A stretch of 64,000 bases of DNA from Bradyrhizobium diazoefficiens (GCF_016599855.1 NZ_CP067041.1:6912501-6976500); one strand, 5' to 3'; positions 17,608-26,861 are shown, counted from the stretch's first letter. The notes: generated by a model not told the origin, from the sequence alone. Made by a program: numbers and translations.

Positions 17608-18219
17608 ATGCCGAACGTCATCGCCATCAACGCCCAAGCCAGCCAGAGCATCATCGCCGCTCAGGCGATCTCGGACGACATGCTTCTTGAGAGCATTGCC
17701 GACGGCAACCGGACGTCGATGCACATCCTCTATTGCAGGCACAATGTGCGGGTTTACCGTTTCATCCTGCGCATCGTGCGGGACGCCACCACGGCGGAAG
17801 ACCTCGTCAGCCAGGTGTTTTTGGACGTGTGGCGGACCGCCGGCCAATTCCAGGGCCGCTCGCAGGTCTCGACCTGGCTGCTCTCGATCGCCCGCTTCAA
17901 GGCGCTGACCGCGATGCGCCAGCGCCGCTTCGAGGACATCGACCAGGAAGACGTGCGCGAGATTCCGGACGATTGCGACACGCCGGAGACCTCGCTCAGC
18001 CGCAGCGACACCAGTGCGATCCTGCGCGCCTGCGTCGCAAAACTGTCGGCCGCGCATCGGGAGATCATCACGCTCGTCTACTATCATGAGAAGTCGGTGG
18101 AGGAGGTTGGGCAGATCATCGGCATCCCCCAGAGCACGGTGAAGACCCGGATGTTCTACGCCCGCAAGCAGCTCGCAGATCTGCTTAAGGGTTGTGGCGT
18201 CGACCGCTTCGCCGCCTAA
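17608..18219 (+). CDS. ECF-type RNA polymerase sigma factor
   Basis: A 203-residue sigma-70 family factor. Region 2 runs from about residue 35 to 100 (CRHNVRVYRFILRIVRDATT, EDLVSQVFLDVWRTAGQF, STWLLSIARFKALTAMR) and region 4 from about 140 (LSAAHREIITLVYYHEKSVE, EVGQIIGIPQSTVKTRMFYA). The short linker between them is acidic. The start follows GGGGAG nine bases upstream. No anti-sigma gene is adjacent, unusual for the class; control may rely on a distant partner or on transcription. Downstream genes for a CcdA-like protein and an exported thioredoxin suggest a link to envelope redox stress, which is inference. Confidence 0.92.
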   Translation: MPNVIAINAQASQSIIAAQAISDDMLLESIADGNRTSMHILYCRHNVRVYRFILRIVRDATTAEDLVSQVFLDVWRTAGQFQGRSQVSTWLLSIARFKALTAMRQRRFEDIDQEDVREIPDDCDTPETSLSRSDTSAILRACVAKLSAAHREIITLVYYHEKSVEEVGQIIGIPQSTVKTRMFYARKQLADLLKGCGVDRFAA

Positions 18220-18546
18220 GGCTAAGGATTTCAAGGGGATAGGACCGGGCTTCCGACCCCGTCCCGGGACACGAAAGCGTTACCGCCGACGAAACAAATG
18301 AAACAAACCACAACATCAGGCGGAAAAACTTCGTCCCTATAAAGCTCTCATAGGGTTTTGCTTAGACCTCCCAAGGACCTCCAACGACCCGGACGGGATG
18401 CCCCCCTCCGGGTCGTTTGTGTTTGGGATCGCCACGCGCTGGCGCATCGCGGGCGTGGCACGCAGCCCGTCACGAATGTGTGACGCCACGTAACGACCGA
18501 CCCATTCATCCCGAACTGCTCTCGTGACCCCATCCACGAGTGCCCC
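18220..18546. other. Intergenic region with terminator-like hairpin and possible small RNA
   Basis: This stretch has an ACGAAAC motif (18289-18295), an AT-rich patch around 18296-18355 (CCTATAAAGC and CATAGGGTTTTGC), two pyrimidine-rich CCTCC motifs (18368-18382) and then a strong hairpin (18383-18417). The arrangement of a promoter-like patch, anti-Shine-Dalgarno-like motifs and a terminator within about 100 bases is what a trans-acting small RNA gene would look like. No protein-coding gene is evident. Confidence 0.4.
18383..18423 (+). terminator. Intrinsic-terminator-like hairpin
   Basis: AACGACCCGGA (18383-18393) and TCCGGGTCGTT (18407-18417) are a perfect 11-base stem with a 13-base loop, followed by TGTGTTT. 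It lies about 165 bases downstream of the sigma factor stop and would end either a long 3' UTR or a separate short transcript. Confidence 0.6.
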
Positions 18547-19245
18547 ATGCTCGAGTTTCTCTTCGCTATCCTCGCCGGCATCCTCACCATCGCCGCGCCC
18601 TGCACGCTGCCGATGTTGCCGATCCTGCTCAGCGCCTCGATCGGGCGCTCGTCACGTCTGCGCCCCGCCATGATCGCCCTCGGCTTCGTCGTCTCCTTCT
18701 CCGCGGTCGCGCTGCTGCTTGGCGCGCTGACGCGGCTGTTCGATTTCGATCCGAACGTCCTGCGCGAGACGGCGGCAATCCTGCTGCTCGGATTTGGCCT
18801 GTTGATGCTGTGGCCGGCGCCGTTCGAATGGCTATCGATCCGGCTCAACGGCTGGCTCGATCTCGGCAACGCCAGCGCCACCCAGCGCGAAGGCGCGCTC
18901 GGCGGTCTCGTGCTCGGCACCACGCTCGGCCTGGTCTGGACGCCCTGTGCAGGCCCGGTGCTCGGCTCGATCCTGACGCTGGTTGCGACCTCGAACAACC
19001 CGGCCTGGGCCGGCACGCTGCTGGTCGCCTACGCCATTGGCGCTGCGATCCCGATGCTGGCGATCGCCTATGGCGGTCAGGCCGCCACCACACGCGTGCG
19101 CAGCCTCGCGCGGCTCTCACCGCGGCTGCAGCAAGGCTTTGGCATCGTCGTGATCGGCTTCGCGGTTGCCGCCTATTTCCAATACGACACGCTGATCGTG
19201 GCGTGGCTCACCGGCTTCTACCCCACCGGCCAGATCGGCCTTTGA
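18547..19245 (+). CDS. CcdA/DsbD-type cytochrome c biogenesis transmembrane protein
   Basis: A 232-residue membrane protein with about six hydrophobic segments. The conserved cysteines of the thiol-disulfide relay are present in AAPCTLPMLPILLS (about residue 20) and LVWTPCAGPVLGS (about 135), both followed by Pro as in CcdA. Such proteins carry reducing equivalents from cytosolic thioredoxin across the inner membrane to periplasmic thiol proteins. The gene for an exported thioredoxin-like protein follows 30 bases later, its probable partner. SoxV of Sox clusters is also a CcdA homologue, but the Sox genes here are 13 kb away. Confidence 0.87.
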   Translation: MLEFLFAILAGILTIAAPCTLPMLPILLSASIGRSSRLRPAMIALGFVVSFSAVALLLGALTRLFDFDPNVLRETAAILLLGFGLLMLWPAPFEWLSIRLNGWLDLGNASATQREGALGGLVLGTTLGLVWTPCAGPVLGSILTLVATSNNPAWAGTLLVAYAIGAAIPMLAIAYGGQAATTRVRSLARLSPRLQQGFGIVVIGFAVAAYFQYDTLIVAWLTGFYPTGQIGL

Positions 19246-19275
19246 TCGTCTCGCATCCCAACGGAGAACACGTCC

Positions 19276-19839
19276 ATGGCTTTCAAACTGCTCGCCGTCT
19301 CCGCCGCCCTGGTCGGCATCGCCGTGACCGGCGCCGTCATTCCCGGCATCTGCGACGAGGCCGCGCCGGCTGCGCCGATCACCATCGCCGCTGCAACGCA
19401 ATCGACCGCGCCCGACTTCACCGGCATCAGCACCTGGTTCAACTCGAAGCCGCTCAACATCGCGGATTTGCGCGGCAAGGTCGTGCTGGTCGATTTCTGG
19501 ACCTATGGCTGCGTCAACTGCATCAACACGCTGCCGCACGTCACCGACCTCTATGCCAAGTACAAAGACAAGGGCCTCGTCGTGGTCGGCGTGCACACGC
19601 CGGAATTCCCGTTCGAGCGCTCCGCCTCCAATGTGCAGGCCGCGCTGAAGCGCCACGGCATCACCTATCCGGTGGCGCAGGACAACGATTCCAAGACCTG
19701 GAACGCCTACCGCAACCAATATTGGCCGGCGCAATACATCATCGATCAGACCGGCAAGATCGTGTTCCAGCACGAAGGCGAGGGCCGCTACGAGGAGATC
19801 GACCGCACCGTGGCCAAGCTGCTGAACGCCAGCAGCTAA
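19276..19839 (+). CDS. Exported thioredoxin-like protein (TlpA/redoxin type)
   Basis: A 187-residue protein with an N-terminal hydrophobic export segment (AVSAALVGIAVTGAVIPGI) and a thioredoxin fold. The redox site CVNC lies in VDFWTYGCVNCINTLPHV (about residues 79-82), and the cis-Pro region is in YWPAQYIIDQTGKIV. The CVNC dipeptide and the insertion GVHTPEFPFERSASNVQAAL are typical of redoxins paired with CcdA/DipZ-like proteins. It probably receives electrons from the adjacent CcdA-like protein and reduces periplasmic disulfides. Start at 19276 is supported by GGAG upstream. Confidence 0.88.
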   Translation: MAFKLLAVSAALVGIAVTGAVIPGICDEAAPAAPITIAAATQSTAPDFTGISTWFNSKPLNIADLRGKVVLVDFWTYGCVNCINTLPHVTDLYAKYKDKGLVVVGVHTPEFPFERSASNVQAALKRHGITYPVAQDNDSKTWNAYRNQYWPAQYIIDQTGKIVFQHEGEGRYEEIDRTVAKLLNASS

Positions 19840-19926
19840 TGCCACATCCGGCGGCGCTAGCGTTGCTGCTTGACTTCACGGACCCGTCCGTGGAGTTTCG
19901 CGAGCCTCGAAAAATCAACCGCCGCA

Positions 19927-20901
19927 ATGGACGACGCGACCACCAGCAACGATATCCGCCTTCGCGAAGGCGCCTCGATCGCGCAGCGGCTGGTCATGGC
20001 CGGCTCGGCGGCAGCGGTTGCGCTGTGCTTCACGCCGGGGCTGTTCATGCACGATGCGCTGGAGGTGATCGTCGCCGTGGTCGCGCTGCTGGCGGGCGCA
20101 GCATTCGTTGGCGCCGTCATGCTGGCGCCGGCCGTGGTGTGGATCATCACGCCGGATGAAATCCTGATCGGACGGCAACATCCGTTCGGCAAGCTTCAGA
20201 CCAGGATCATCGCGAAAGACGACGTCCTCGGATTACAGGTTCCCGGCAGCAAAACCGCAAAAGCCCGCTTTCAGCTGGCCTTCACGCTTGCCTCGGGCGA
20301 ACGCCTGACATCCCCGCCGCTCTCCGACGTCACGCATGTGCGTGACACCGTGGCCCGGATCGCGGCGCAATTCGACGTTCCCGGCGTCGAGGCACCTAGC
20401 AATCCGCTCGATGCCAGCAATGCCGAGATGCGTCTTGGCGAACCCGTCGAACCGTTTTCGCAGCGAGACATCCGGATCGCGGTCTTGTTCGTCGTCGCCC
20501 TGAGTGTCGCACCCTATGCCTACAAGCTCTGGCGCGGTTTACCGCCCAATGCGATCGACATCATGCTGTTGCCGCTTGGCGTGATCGCCGCGTTCGCGGT
20601 CTACAGATTTGCCAATCTGGTCACCGGCGCGTCCTGGATCATCCGCGAGAATGACATTCGCATTGAGCGCCTGTGGGGTGACGGTACGCCACGCGCGGAT
20701 CACATCGAAGGACGCGATGTCAAAGCGATCACGGTCGAACGCCGCGGCCGGTCCGAGGACGAGCACTGCATCGTGGTGATCCGATTGCAGTCCGGAAAGC
20801 GGTTTCGCAGCCCGCGCATCGGCTCGCGCAACGAAGCGCACGCTGTGGGCACGGAGATCGTGCGAAGGCTGGGGATCGGGGCGGAGGCCAGTCAGATCTG
20901 A
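19927..20901 (+). CDS. Hypothetical membrane protein
   Basis: A 324-residue protein I do not recognise. A membrane pair lies near residues 22-70 (LVMAGSAAAVALCFTPGLFM and the segment after ALEVIVAVVALLAGAAFVGAV) and a second pair near 180-225 (IAVLFVVALSVAPYAYKLW, IDIMLLPLGVIAAFAVYRF). After each pair follows a soluble stretch resembling the other, with ITPDEILIGRQHPFGK in the first and IRENDIRIERLWGDG in the second, both running into a charged strand-rich part (QLAFTLASGERLTSP; VIRLQSGKRFRSPR). This suggests an internally duplicated PH-like membrane protein. The ATG at 19927 is chosen; an upstream TTG would extend it by 19 residues. No clear Shine-Dalgarno sequence. Confidence 0.65.
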   Translation: MDDATTSNDIRLREGASIAQRLVMAGSAAAVALCFTPGLFMHDALEVIVAVVALLAGAAFVGAVMLAPAVVWIITPDEILIGRQHPFGKLQTRIIAKDDVLGLQVPGSKTAKARFQLAFTLASGERLTSPPLSDVTHVRDTVARIAAQFDVPGVEAPSNPLDASNAEMRLGEPVEPFSQRDIRIAVLFVVALSVAPYAYKLWRGLPPNAIDIMLLPLGVIAAFAVYRFANLVTGASWIIRENDIRIERLWGDGTPRADHIEGRDVKAITVERRGRSEDEHCIVVIRLQSGKRFRSPRIGSRNEAHAVGTEIVRRLGIGAEASQI

Positions 20902-21250
20902 CCTATTGATGAAGTTGATCTCGCCGCGAACTCGGTCTGAGCCTCTCCCGCTTGCGGGAGAGGTCGGCGCGCAGCGCCGGGTGAGGGTTCTGTCCTCTTG
21001 GGGAGTCTCCCCAGAGGAGACACCCTCTCCCCAACCCTCCCCCGCACGCGGGGGAGGGAGCGCACTGCCTGCGCGGCGAGCAATCTGGGCTTTTCGCGCC
21101 ATCCGCAGTTCATGGAATTGCCGGCCCCGTCAAAAAGCCAAAGCATTGTCGTGACATACCTGCAGGGCACGCTATCAACTTGCCATGAACCTGCCCCTGA
21201 GATTTGATGCGTCCGAATGACTTGCGCTGTGGCAGCGGGGAGAGCTTGAA
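20902..21250. other. Intergenic region with repeat A and L,D-transpeptidase promoter
   Basis: The complete family A repeat occupies 20941-21064. The rest (21065-21250) has no gene; it must include the promoter of the L,D-transpeptidase gene, and GGGGAGAGCTTGAA just before 21251 provides its ribosome binding site. Confidence 0.55.
20941..21064. repeat. Repeat family A, complete copy
   Basis: CCTCTCCCGCTTGCGGGAGAGG, GGCGCGCAGCGCC and GGTGAGGG at the left; GAGACACCCTCTCCCC and CCCCCGCACGCGGGGG at the right. The central GGGGAGTCTCCCC is itself palindromic. The best match in the window is 9881-10004. Confidence 0.87.
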
Positions 21251-21844
21251 ATGACGGATTTTCGTCGCCTGACCGGGGCGTTTGTGGCTTTGATCGGCCT
21301 GATCCTGTCCGCTCCCCAAGCCTTCGCCCAGCAGCCGGACCGCGGCGACGAACCGGGCCTGATTGCGGACGACAGCTACCAGCTCGATCCGGAATGGCAG
21401 AAGCAGGTCGTCTACTACCGCACCACCGAGGCGCCCGGCACTATCATCATCTCGACCACGGAGCGTCACCTCTATCTGGTGCAGCCCGGCGGGCGCGCGA
21501 TCCGTTACGGCATCGGCGTCGGCCGCGACGGCTTCCAGTGGCAGGGGTTGGTGAACATCACGAACAAGAAGGAGTGGCCGGACTGGACGCCGCCGCCGGA
21601 GATGATCCAGCGCCAGCCCTATCTGCCGCGCTTCATGGCCGGCGGCCCCGGCAATCCACTCGGCGCCCGCGCCATGTATTTGGGCACGACGGTCTACCGC
21701 ATCCACGGCACCAACCGTCCCGACACGATCGGCACCAAGGTGTCCTCGGGCTGCTTCCGCCTCGTCAACAATGACGTCGCCGATCTCTACGATCGCGTTC
21801 CGGTCGGGACCAAGGTGGTTATCCGGCAGAAGCCCGAACTCTAA
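21251..21844 (+). CDS. L,D-transpeptidase (YkuD domain), exported
   Basis: A 197-residue protein with a cleavable signal peptide (FVALIGLILSAPQAFA, cleavage after AQA/AFA). The YkuD catalytic domain starts at TIIISTTERHLYLVQPGGRA and carries the motif HGTNRPDTIGTKVSSGCFRL with the nucleophilic Cys at about residue 168 and the His near 153. L,D-transpeptidases make 3-3 peptidoglycan cross-links or attach proteins to peptidoglycan in the periplasm. Small, single-domain ErfK/YbiS-type enzymes such as this are numerous in Rhizobiales. Single gene. Confidence 0.93.
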   Translation: MTDFRRLTGAFVALIGLILSAPQAFAQQPDRGDEPGLIADDSYQLDPEWQKQVVYYRTTEAPGTIIISTTERHLYLVQPGGRAIRYGIGVGRDGFQWQGLVNITNKKEWPDWTPPPEMIQRQPYLPRFMAGGPGNPLGARAMYLGTTVYRIHGTNRPDTIGTKVSSGCFRLVNNDVADLYDRVPVGTKVVIRQKPEL

Positions 21845-21899
21845 ATCTCCCGCCTTCCCACGCTTCCTTTCTTCCCGATTATTTCGAGAGAGAGACATC

Positions 21900-22937
21900 A
21901 TGCGCACATTTCGAGCCGGCCTGCTGATCGGGCTCGCGGTCGCCGTGCTGGTCGCCGCCTTAGCCATCACCTACGAATTCTACGACACTCGCACCTTGAA
22001 GCGCACCGTGCGCCGTGGCGAAGTGCTGTGCGGCGTCAACAAGGGCTTGCCGGGCTTCTCGATCCCCGACGACAAGGGCAACTGGACGGGCTTCGACGTC
22101 GATTTCTGCCGCGCGGTCGCGGCTGCCATCTTCGACGATCCGGGCAAGGCCAGGTTCGTTCCGCTCGACGCCAGCGAGCGCTTCAAGGAACTGCAGAGCC
22201 GCAAGGTCGACATCCTCTCGCGCAACTCGACCTGGAGCATGTCGCGTGAGCTCGACTACGACCTCTATTTCCCGGCAGTCGCCTATTACGATGGCGAAGG
22301 ATTCATGGTGCCGCGGTCTCGCAATAAGGAGACGTCACTGGACCTCGCCGACAGCAAGATCTGCGTCCAAGCCGGCACCACCACGCTGCTCAACCTCGCC
22401 GACTACTTCCGCGCCAACAACATGAAATATGAGCTGGTGAAGTTCGACAAGTTGGACGACGTGATGAAGGCCTACGACAGCGGCAAGTGCGACACGCTGA
22501 CCGCCGACGTCTCCCAGCTCTACGCCCTGCGGCTGAACCTCTCAAAACCCGGCGACCACATGATCCTGCCGGACATGATCTCCAAGGAGCCGCTCGCCCC
22601 CGTCGTCCGCCAGCGCGACGACGATTGGATGATGATCGTGAAGTGGACGCTCTACGCGATGATCAACGCGGAGGAGCTCGGCGTTACCTCCGAGAACATC
22701 GACGAGGCCCTAAAGTCGAAGAAGCCGGAAGTGATGCGGCTGGTCGGCACCGAAGGCAATTACGGCGAGCAACTCGGCCTGACAAAGGACTGGGCCGTGC
22801 GCATCATCCGCCGCGTCGGCAACTACGGCGAGATGTACGAGCGCAATATCGGCGAGAAGTCGCAGCTGAAGATCCCACGCGGCATGAACCAGCTGTGGAA
22901 TGCCGGCGGCGTGCAGTACGCGCCGCCGATGCGGTGA
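21900..22937 (+). CDS. Amino-acid ABC transporter substrate-binding protein (AapJ-like)
   Basis: A 345-residue family 3 periplasmic binding protein. A membrane/signal segment (LLIGLAVAVLVAALAITYEF) is followed by TVRRGEVLCGVNKGLPGFS and WTGFDVDFCRAVAAAIF, hallmarks of the AapJ group binding general L-amino acids. Further ligand-site features are RKVDILSRNSTWSMSRE and ICVQAGTTTLLNLADYF. The start at 21900 follows GAGAGAGAG. The signal segment has no clear cleavage site, so it may stay membrane-anchored. No permease or ATPase gene is next to it, making it another orphan binding protein. Confidence 0.9.
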   Translation: MRTFRAGLLIGLAVAVLVAALAITYEFYDTRTLKRTVRRGEVLCGVNKGLPGFSIPDDKGNWTGFDVDFCRAVAAAIFDDPGKARFVPLDASERFKELQSRKVDILSRNSTWSMSRELDYDLYFPAVAYYDGEGFMVPRSRNKETSLDLADSKICVQAGTTTLLNLADYFRANNMKYELVKFDKLDDVMKAYDSGKCDTLTADVSQLYALRLNLSKPGDHMILPDMISKEPLAPVVRQRDDDWMMIVKWTLYAMINAEELGVTSENIDEALKSKKPEVMRLVGTEGNYGEQLGLTKDWAVRIIRRVGNYGEMYERNIGEKSQLKIPRGMNQLWNAGGVQYAPPMR

Positions 22938-22961
22938 CGAGGTCTCTCCGCCGAGACCTCG
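22938..22961. terminator. Perfect hairpin after the AapJ-like gene
   Basis: CGAGGTCTC (22938-22946), loop TCCGCC, GAGACCTCG (22953-22961) begins on the base after the stop codon. No T-tract follows; the repeat B copy follows directly. It may stabilise the mRNA 3' end or, with the repeat, end transcription. Confidence 0.45.
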
Positions 22962-23073
22962 TAGGGTGGGTTAGCGAAGCGTAACCCACCATGCTTCCGC
23001 GTTCGCCGAACAAAGTTGGTGGGTTACGCCCTCCAGATGCGCTTCGCGCTTCTGTAGGGCTAACCCACCCTAC
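22961..23073. repeat. Repeat family B, GGTTAG variant
   Basis: GTAGGGTGGGTTAGCGAAGC and the right arm GGGCTAACCCACCCTAC share the outer GTAGGGTGGG arms of the other family B copies, but the next bases are TTAGCGAAGCGTAACCCACC in place of CAAAGCG...GTGCCCACC. It separates convergent genes. Confidence 0.8.
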
Positions 23074-23082
23074 AAGAGCGGA

Positions 23083-24222
23083 TCAATACCCCCGCGCCTG
23101 CGCAAGTTGCTCGGTGTGGTAGTTCGCATCCCCGAACAGCTCCTCGCAGACCCGCGCGCGCTTCATGAAGAAGCCGATGTCGAACTGGTCGGTCATGCCC
23201 ATGCCGCCATGCATCTGCACGCCTTCCTGCACCGCGCGGGTGGCGGTGGTGCCGGCGCGGGCTTTTGCCACCGCGATGGCTGAGGCCGCCTTCGTGACAT
23301 CCGCATCCAGCGCCTGAAGCGCTTTCATCGTCGCGGCACGGGTGATCTCGATGTCGATATAGAGTTCGGCGGCGCGGTGCTGCAGCGCCTGGAATTCGCC
23401 AATCAGCTTGCCGAACTGCTTGCGGCTCTTCAGATACTCGACGGTGCGGTTGAACACCTCTTCGCTCAAGCCCACCATTTCGGCAGCCACCGCGCCGCGG
23501 CCGATGTCGAGCACGCCATCGAGCAGGCTTGCTGCCTGATCGACCTCGCCGAGCACGCTGTCGGCATTGACCTCGACATTGGCAAGCTCGATCCGCGCCG
23601 CATTGTGCGCGTCAACCATGATGGTGCGCTCGATCGCGACGCCCTTGGCCTTGGAATTGACCAGGAACAGGGTCAAGCCGTCGCGTTCGCCGGCGCTACC
23701 CGCAGTGCGTGCGGCGACGATGAAGAGATCGGCGACATGGCCGTCGACCACCAGCGCCTTGGCCCCGGAGAGCTTAAAGCCGTTGCCGGCGCGCACCGCC
23801 TGCAAGTTCGTCTGAAGCGGCCGATGCTTTGTGCCCTCGTCGATCGCGAGCGTGGCGAGCAGCGAGCCGTTGGAGATTTTCGGTAGGTACTCGGACTTCT
23901 GCGCGGCGTTGCCGCCGCGGTTCAGCGCCGAGGTCGCAACCACGCTGGTGGCGAGGAAGGGCGACGGCATCAAGGTGCGGCCGATCTCCTCCATCACCAC
24001 GCCGACTTCCATGAAGCCGAGGCCGCTGCCACCGAATTCTTCCGGCACCAGGAGGCCGGCAAAGCCTATCTCGGCGAAGGAGTGCCACAATTCCTTGGAG
24101 AAGCCGGTGGGATCTTTGGAATCGCGCAAGTGCCGCAGATGTGACACCGGCGCCGTGTCGCTGATCAGCCCGCGCGCTGAGTCGCGGAGCATTGATTGTT
24201 CTTCGGTAAGGACAAGGGCCAT
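23083..24222 (-). CDS. Acyl-CoA dehydrogenase (small-subunit type)
   Basis: A 379-residue flavoprotein of the acyl-CoA dehydrogenase family. It starts MALVLTEEQSMLRDSARGLI; upstream in-frame codons belong to a repeat and are not used. The middle domain has EFGGSGLGFMEVGVVMEEIG, and the C-terminal FAD/CoA region has QMHGGMGMTDQFDIGFFMKR. The residue set is looser than in canonical dehydrogenases, as in PimD-type partners. It lies 154 bases downstream of a second dehydrogenase gene on the same strand, with only a palindromic repeat between them. Such pairs form heteromeric dehydrogenases, for example pimeloyl-CoA dehydrogenase PimC/PimD. Substrate uncertain. Confidence 0.87.
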   Translation of the reverse strand: MALVLTEEQSMLRDSARGLISDTAPVSHLRHLRDSKDPTGFSKELWHSFAEIGFAGLLVPEEFGGSGLGFMEVGVVMEEIGRTLMPSPFLATSVVATSALNRGGNAAQKSEYLPKISNGSLLATLAIDEGTKHRPLQTNLQAVRAGNGFKLSGAKALVVDGHVADLFIVAARTAGSAGERDGLTLFLVNSKAKGVAIERTIMVDAHNAARIELANVEVNADSVLGEVDQAASLLDGVLDIGRGAVAAEMVGLSEEVFNRTVEYLKSRKQFGKLIGEFQALQHRAAELYIDIEITRAATMKALQALDADVTKAASAIAVAKARAGTTATRAVQEGVQMHGGMGMTDQFDIGFFMKRARVCEELFGDANYHTEQLAQARGY

Positions 24223-24255
24223 GTGCGTGTTTCCGATTGGAAATGTATTTGTCTT

Positions 24256-24358
24256 CGTCATTCCGGGATGGCCCGAAGGGCCAGGCCCGGAATCCATTGG
24301 GCGGCATGTACGCGGTGAAATGGATTCCGGGCTGCGCGTTGCGCGCCCCGGAATGACG
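24256..24358. repeat. Repeat family D, complete copy
   Basis: CGTCATTCCGGG at the left and CCCCGGAATGACG at the right are inverted arms; inside, GGAATCCAT and ATGGATTCC pair as well. The element lies between the two acyl-CoA dehydrogenase genes, inside what would otherwise be one operon. Single arms occur near 1647 and 11440. Confidence 0.8.
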
Positions 24359-24375
24359 GGCGGTGAGAACGTGCC

Positions 24376-25590
<1,215 letters not shown>

Positions 25591-25727
25591 TTGTCGTTTC
25601 CATCAATCACGTTCGACTTGTTGGGCGCGAGTCTGGGCCATCGCACCGCGGAATTCAACCACTTCCGAGCCGCACTTCCGCTATAGTCGCCAGCATGGCG
25701 GTGCTTGAAAACAAAGAGGAAACAACA

Positions 25728-26273
25728 ATGCGCCTGAAACTTCTTTCGCCTGGCGAAATGAACGACAGCCAGCGGCAGACCTATGACGAATCGATCGCCG
25801 GCAAACGCGGCAAGCCGCCGCCGCCGATGATGGCCTGGCTCAACAGTCCCGAGATGGCTCGTCACGCCACGCGGCTCGGCGAGGTCCTGCGCTTCGACAC
25901 GATATTCCCGGCGAAGTTGTCGGAGATCGCGATCCTGGTGACGGCGCGGCACTGGACCGCGCATTACGAATGGTATGCACATAAGCGCCTCGCGCTTGCG
26001 GGCGGAATGAAGGTGGAGATCATCGACGCGATCCGCGACCGCCGCACGCCTGACTTCGACGATCCCGTAGCCAAAATGATCTACGACGTTGCGAAGTCGC
26101 TGCATGAGGGCCACGGCGTCGAGAAGGGCCTCTATGATGAAGCGGTCAGGCTTCTCAGCGAACGCGGCGTCGTCGAGGTGATCGGGCTGTGCGGCTATTA
26201 CACGATGGTGTCGATGACGCTGAACACGTTCGAGTTCGAACTACCGAAGGGCGAGGTCTCGGAGCTCGCTTAG
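25728..26273 (+). CDS. Carboxymuconolactone decarboxylase family protein
   Basis: A 181-residue protein of the AhpD/CMD fold, starting MRLKLLSPGEMNDSQRQTYD. The ATG at 25728 has AAAGAGGA upstream and is preferred to an ATG eleven codons earlier. The core segment is LSEIAILVTARHWTAHYEWY followed by AHKRLALAGG. The CxxC pair of AhpD peroxidase-type members is absent; His and Glu/Tyr occupy the positions, so a decarboxylase/hydrolase-like rather than a thiol-peroxidase function is likelier. It is divergent from the acyl-CoA dehydrogenase pair. Substrate unknown. Confidence 0.82.
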   Translation: MRLKLLSPGEMNDSQRQTYDESIAGKRGKPPPPMMAWLNSPEMARHATRLGEVLRFDTIFPAKLSEIAILVTARHWTAHYEWYAHKRLALAGGMKVEIIDAIRDRRTPDFDDPVAKMIYDVAKSLHEGHGVEKGLYDEAVRLLSERGVVEVIGLCGYYTMVSMTLNTFEFELPKGEVSELA

Positions 26274-26276
26274 TTT

Positions 26277-26307
26277 CCCATCCGGAAACGCAGGATTTCG
26301 GGATGGG
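26277..26307 (+). terminator. Hairpin after the CMD-family gene
   Basis: CCCATCCGGAAA (26277-26288) and TTTCGGGATGGG (26296-26307) pair in 11 of 12 positions with a 7-base loop, starting four bases after the stop codon. There is no T-run, so Rho-independent action is uncertain. Confidence 0.4.
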
Positions 26308-26363
26308 CCCGTAGCGCCAATCCCGGGATCGACTTAAGTGAAGCTCAGCAACGGAGCACGCCC

Positions 26364-26858
26364 ATGTCGCAAAGCCCAGCCGTCAATCCAGGCACCCGGA
26401 TCGGCCACGTCCACCTCAAGGTCGCCGATCTCGATCGCGCGCTCGGCTTCTATTGCGGCGTGCTCGGCTTCGAGCTGATGCAGCGCATGGGCTCGGGCGC
26501 GGCTTTCATCTCGGCCGGCGGCTATCATCACCACATCGGGCTCAACACCTGGGAGAGCAAGGGCGGCTCGCCGCCGCCACCGGGCACCACCGGGCTATTC
26601 CACACCGCCATTCTCTATCCGACCCGACCGGCGCTGGCGGATGCACTGCAGCGCGTGCTCTCGGCCGGCATTGCGCTGGATGGCGCCAGCGATCACGGCG
26701 TTAGCGAAGCGCTGTATTTGCGCGATCCCGACCAAAATGGCGTGGAGTTGTATTGGGACAAACCGCGGGAGCAATGGCCGTTCGGGACGGATGGGAAGCT
26801 CGCGATGTTTACGAAGCGGCTGGATATTGAGTCGCTGTTGCGACAACGCGAGACGTAG
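26364..26858 (+). CDS. VOC family (glyoxalase/extradiol dioxygenase-like) protein
   Basis: A 164-residue vicinal-oxygen-chelate protein. The two beta-alpha-beta-beta-beta units are visible: the first begins RIGHVHLKVADLDRALGFYC, the second TGLFHTAILYPTRPALADAL and ends DQNGVELYWD. Metal ligands are probably His in GHVHL, His in GLFHTA and Glu in NGVELYW. Related proteins (CatE-like) include extradiol dioxygenases and isomerases; the small size does not settle which. GGAGCACGCCC just before the ATG provides the ribosome binding site. It ends next to a family B repeat. Confidence 0.85.
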   Translation: MSQSPAVNPGTRIGHVHLKVADLDRALGFYCGVLGFELMQRMGSGAAFISAGGYHHHIGLNTWESKGGSPPPPGTTGLFHTAILYPTRPALADALQRVLSAGIALDGASDHGVSEALYLRDPDQNGVELYWDKPREQWPFGTDGKLAMFTKRLDIESLLRQRET

Positions 26859-26861
26859 TCT

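Noticed and set aside
18540..20159. Plus-strand frame of 539 codons spanning the CcdA-like, thioredoxin and membrane protein genes
   Set aside because: It runs in the wrong frame through three genes with clear family motifs and their own ribosome sites; the product is Arg/His-rich and unlike any protein.
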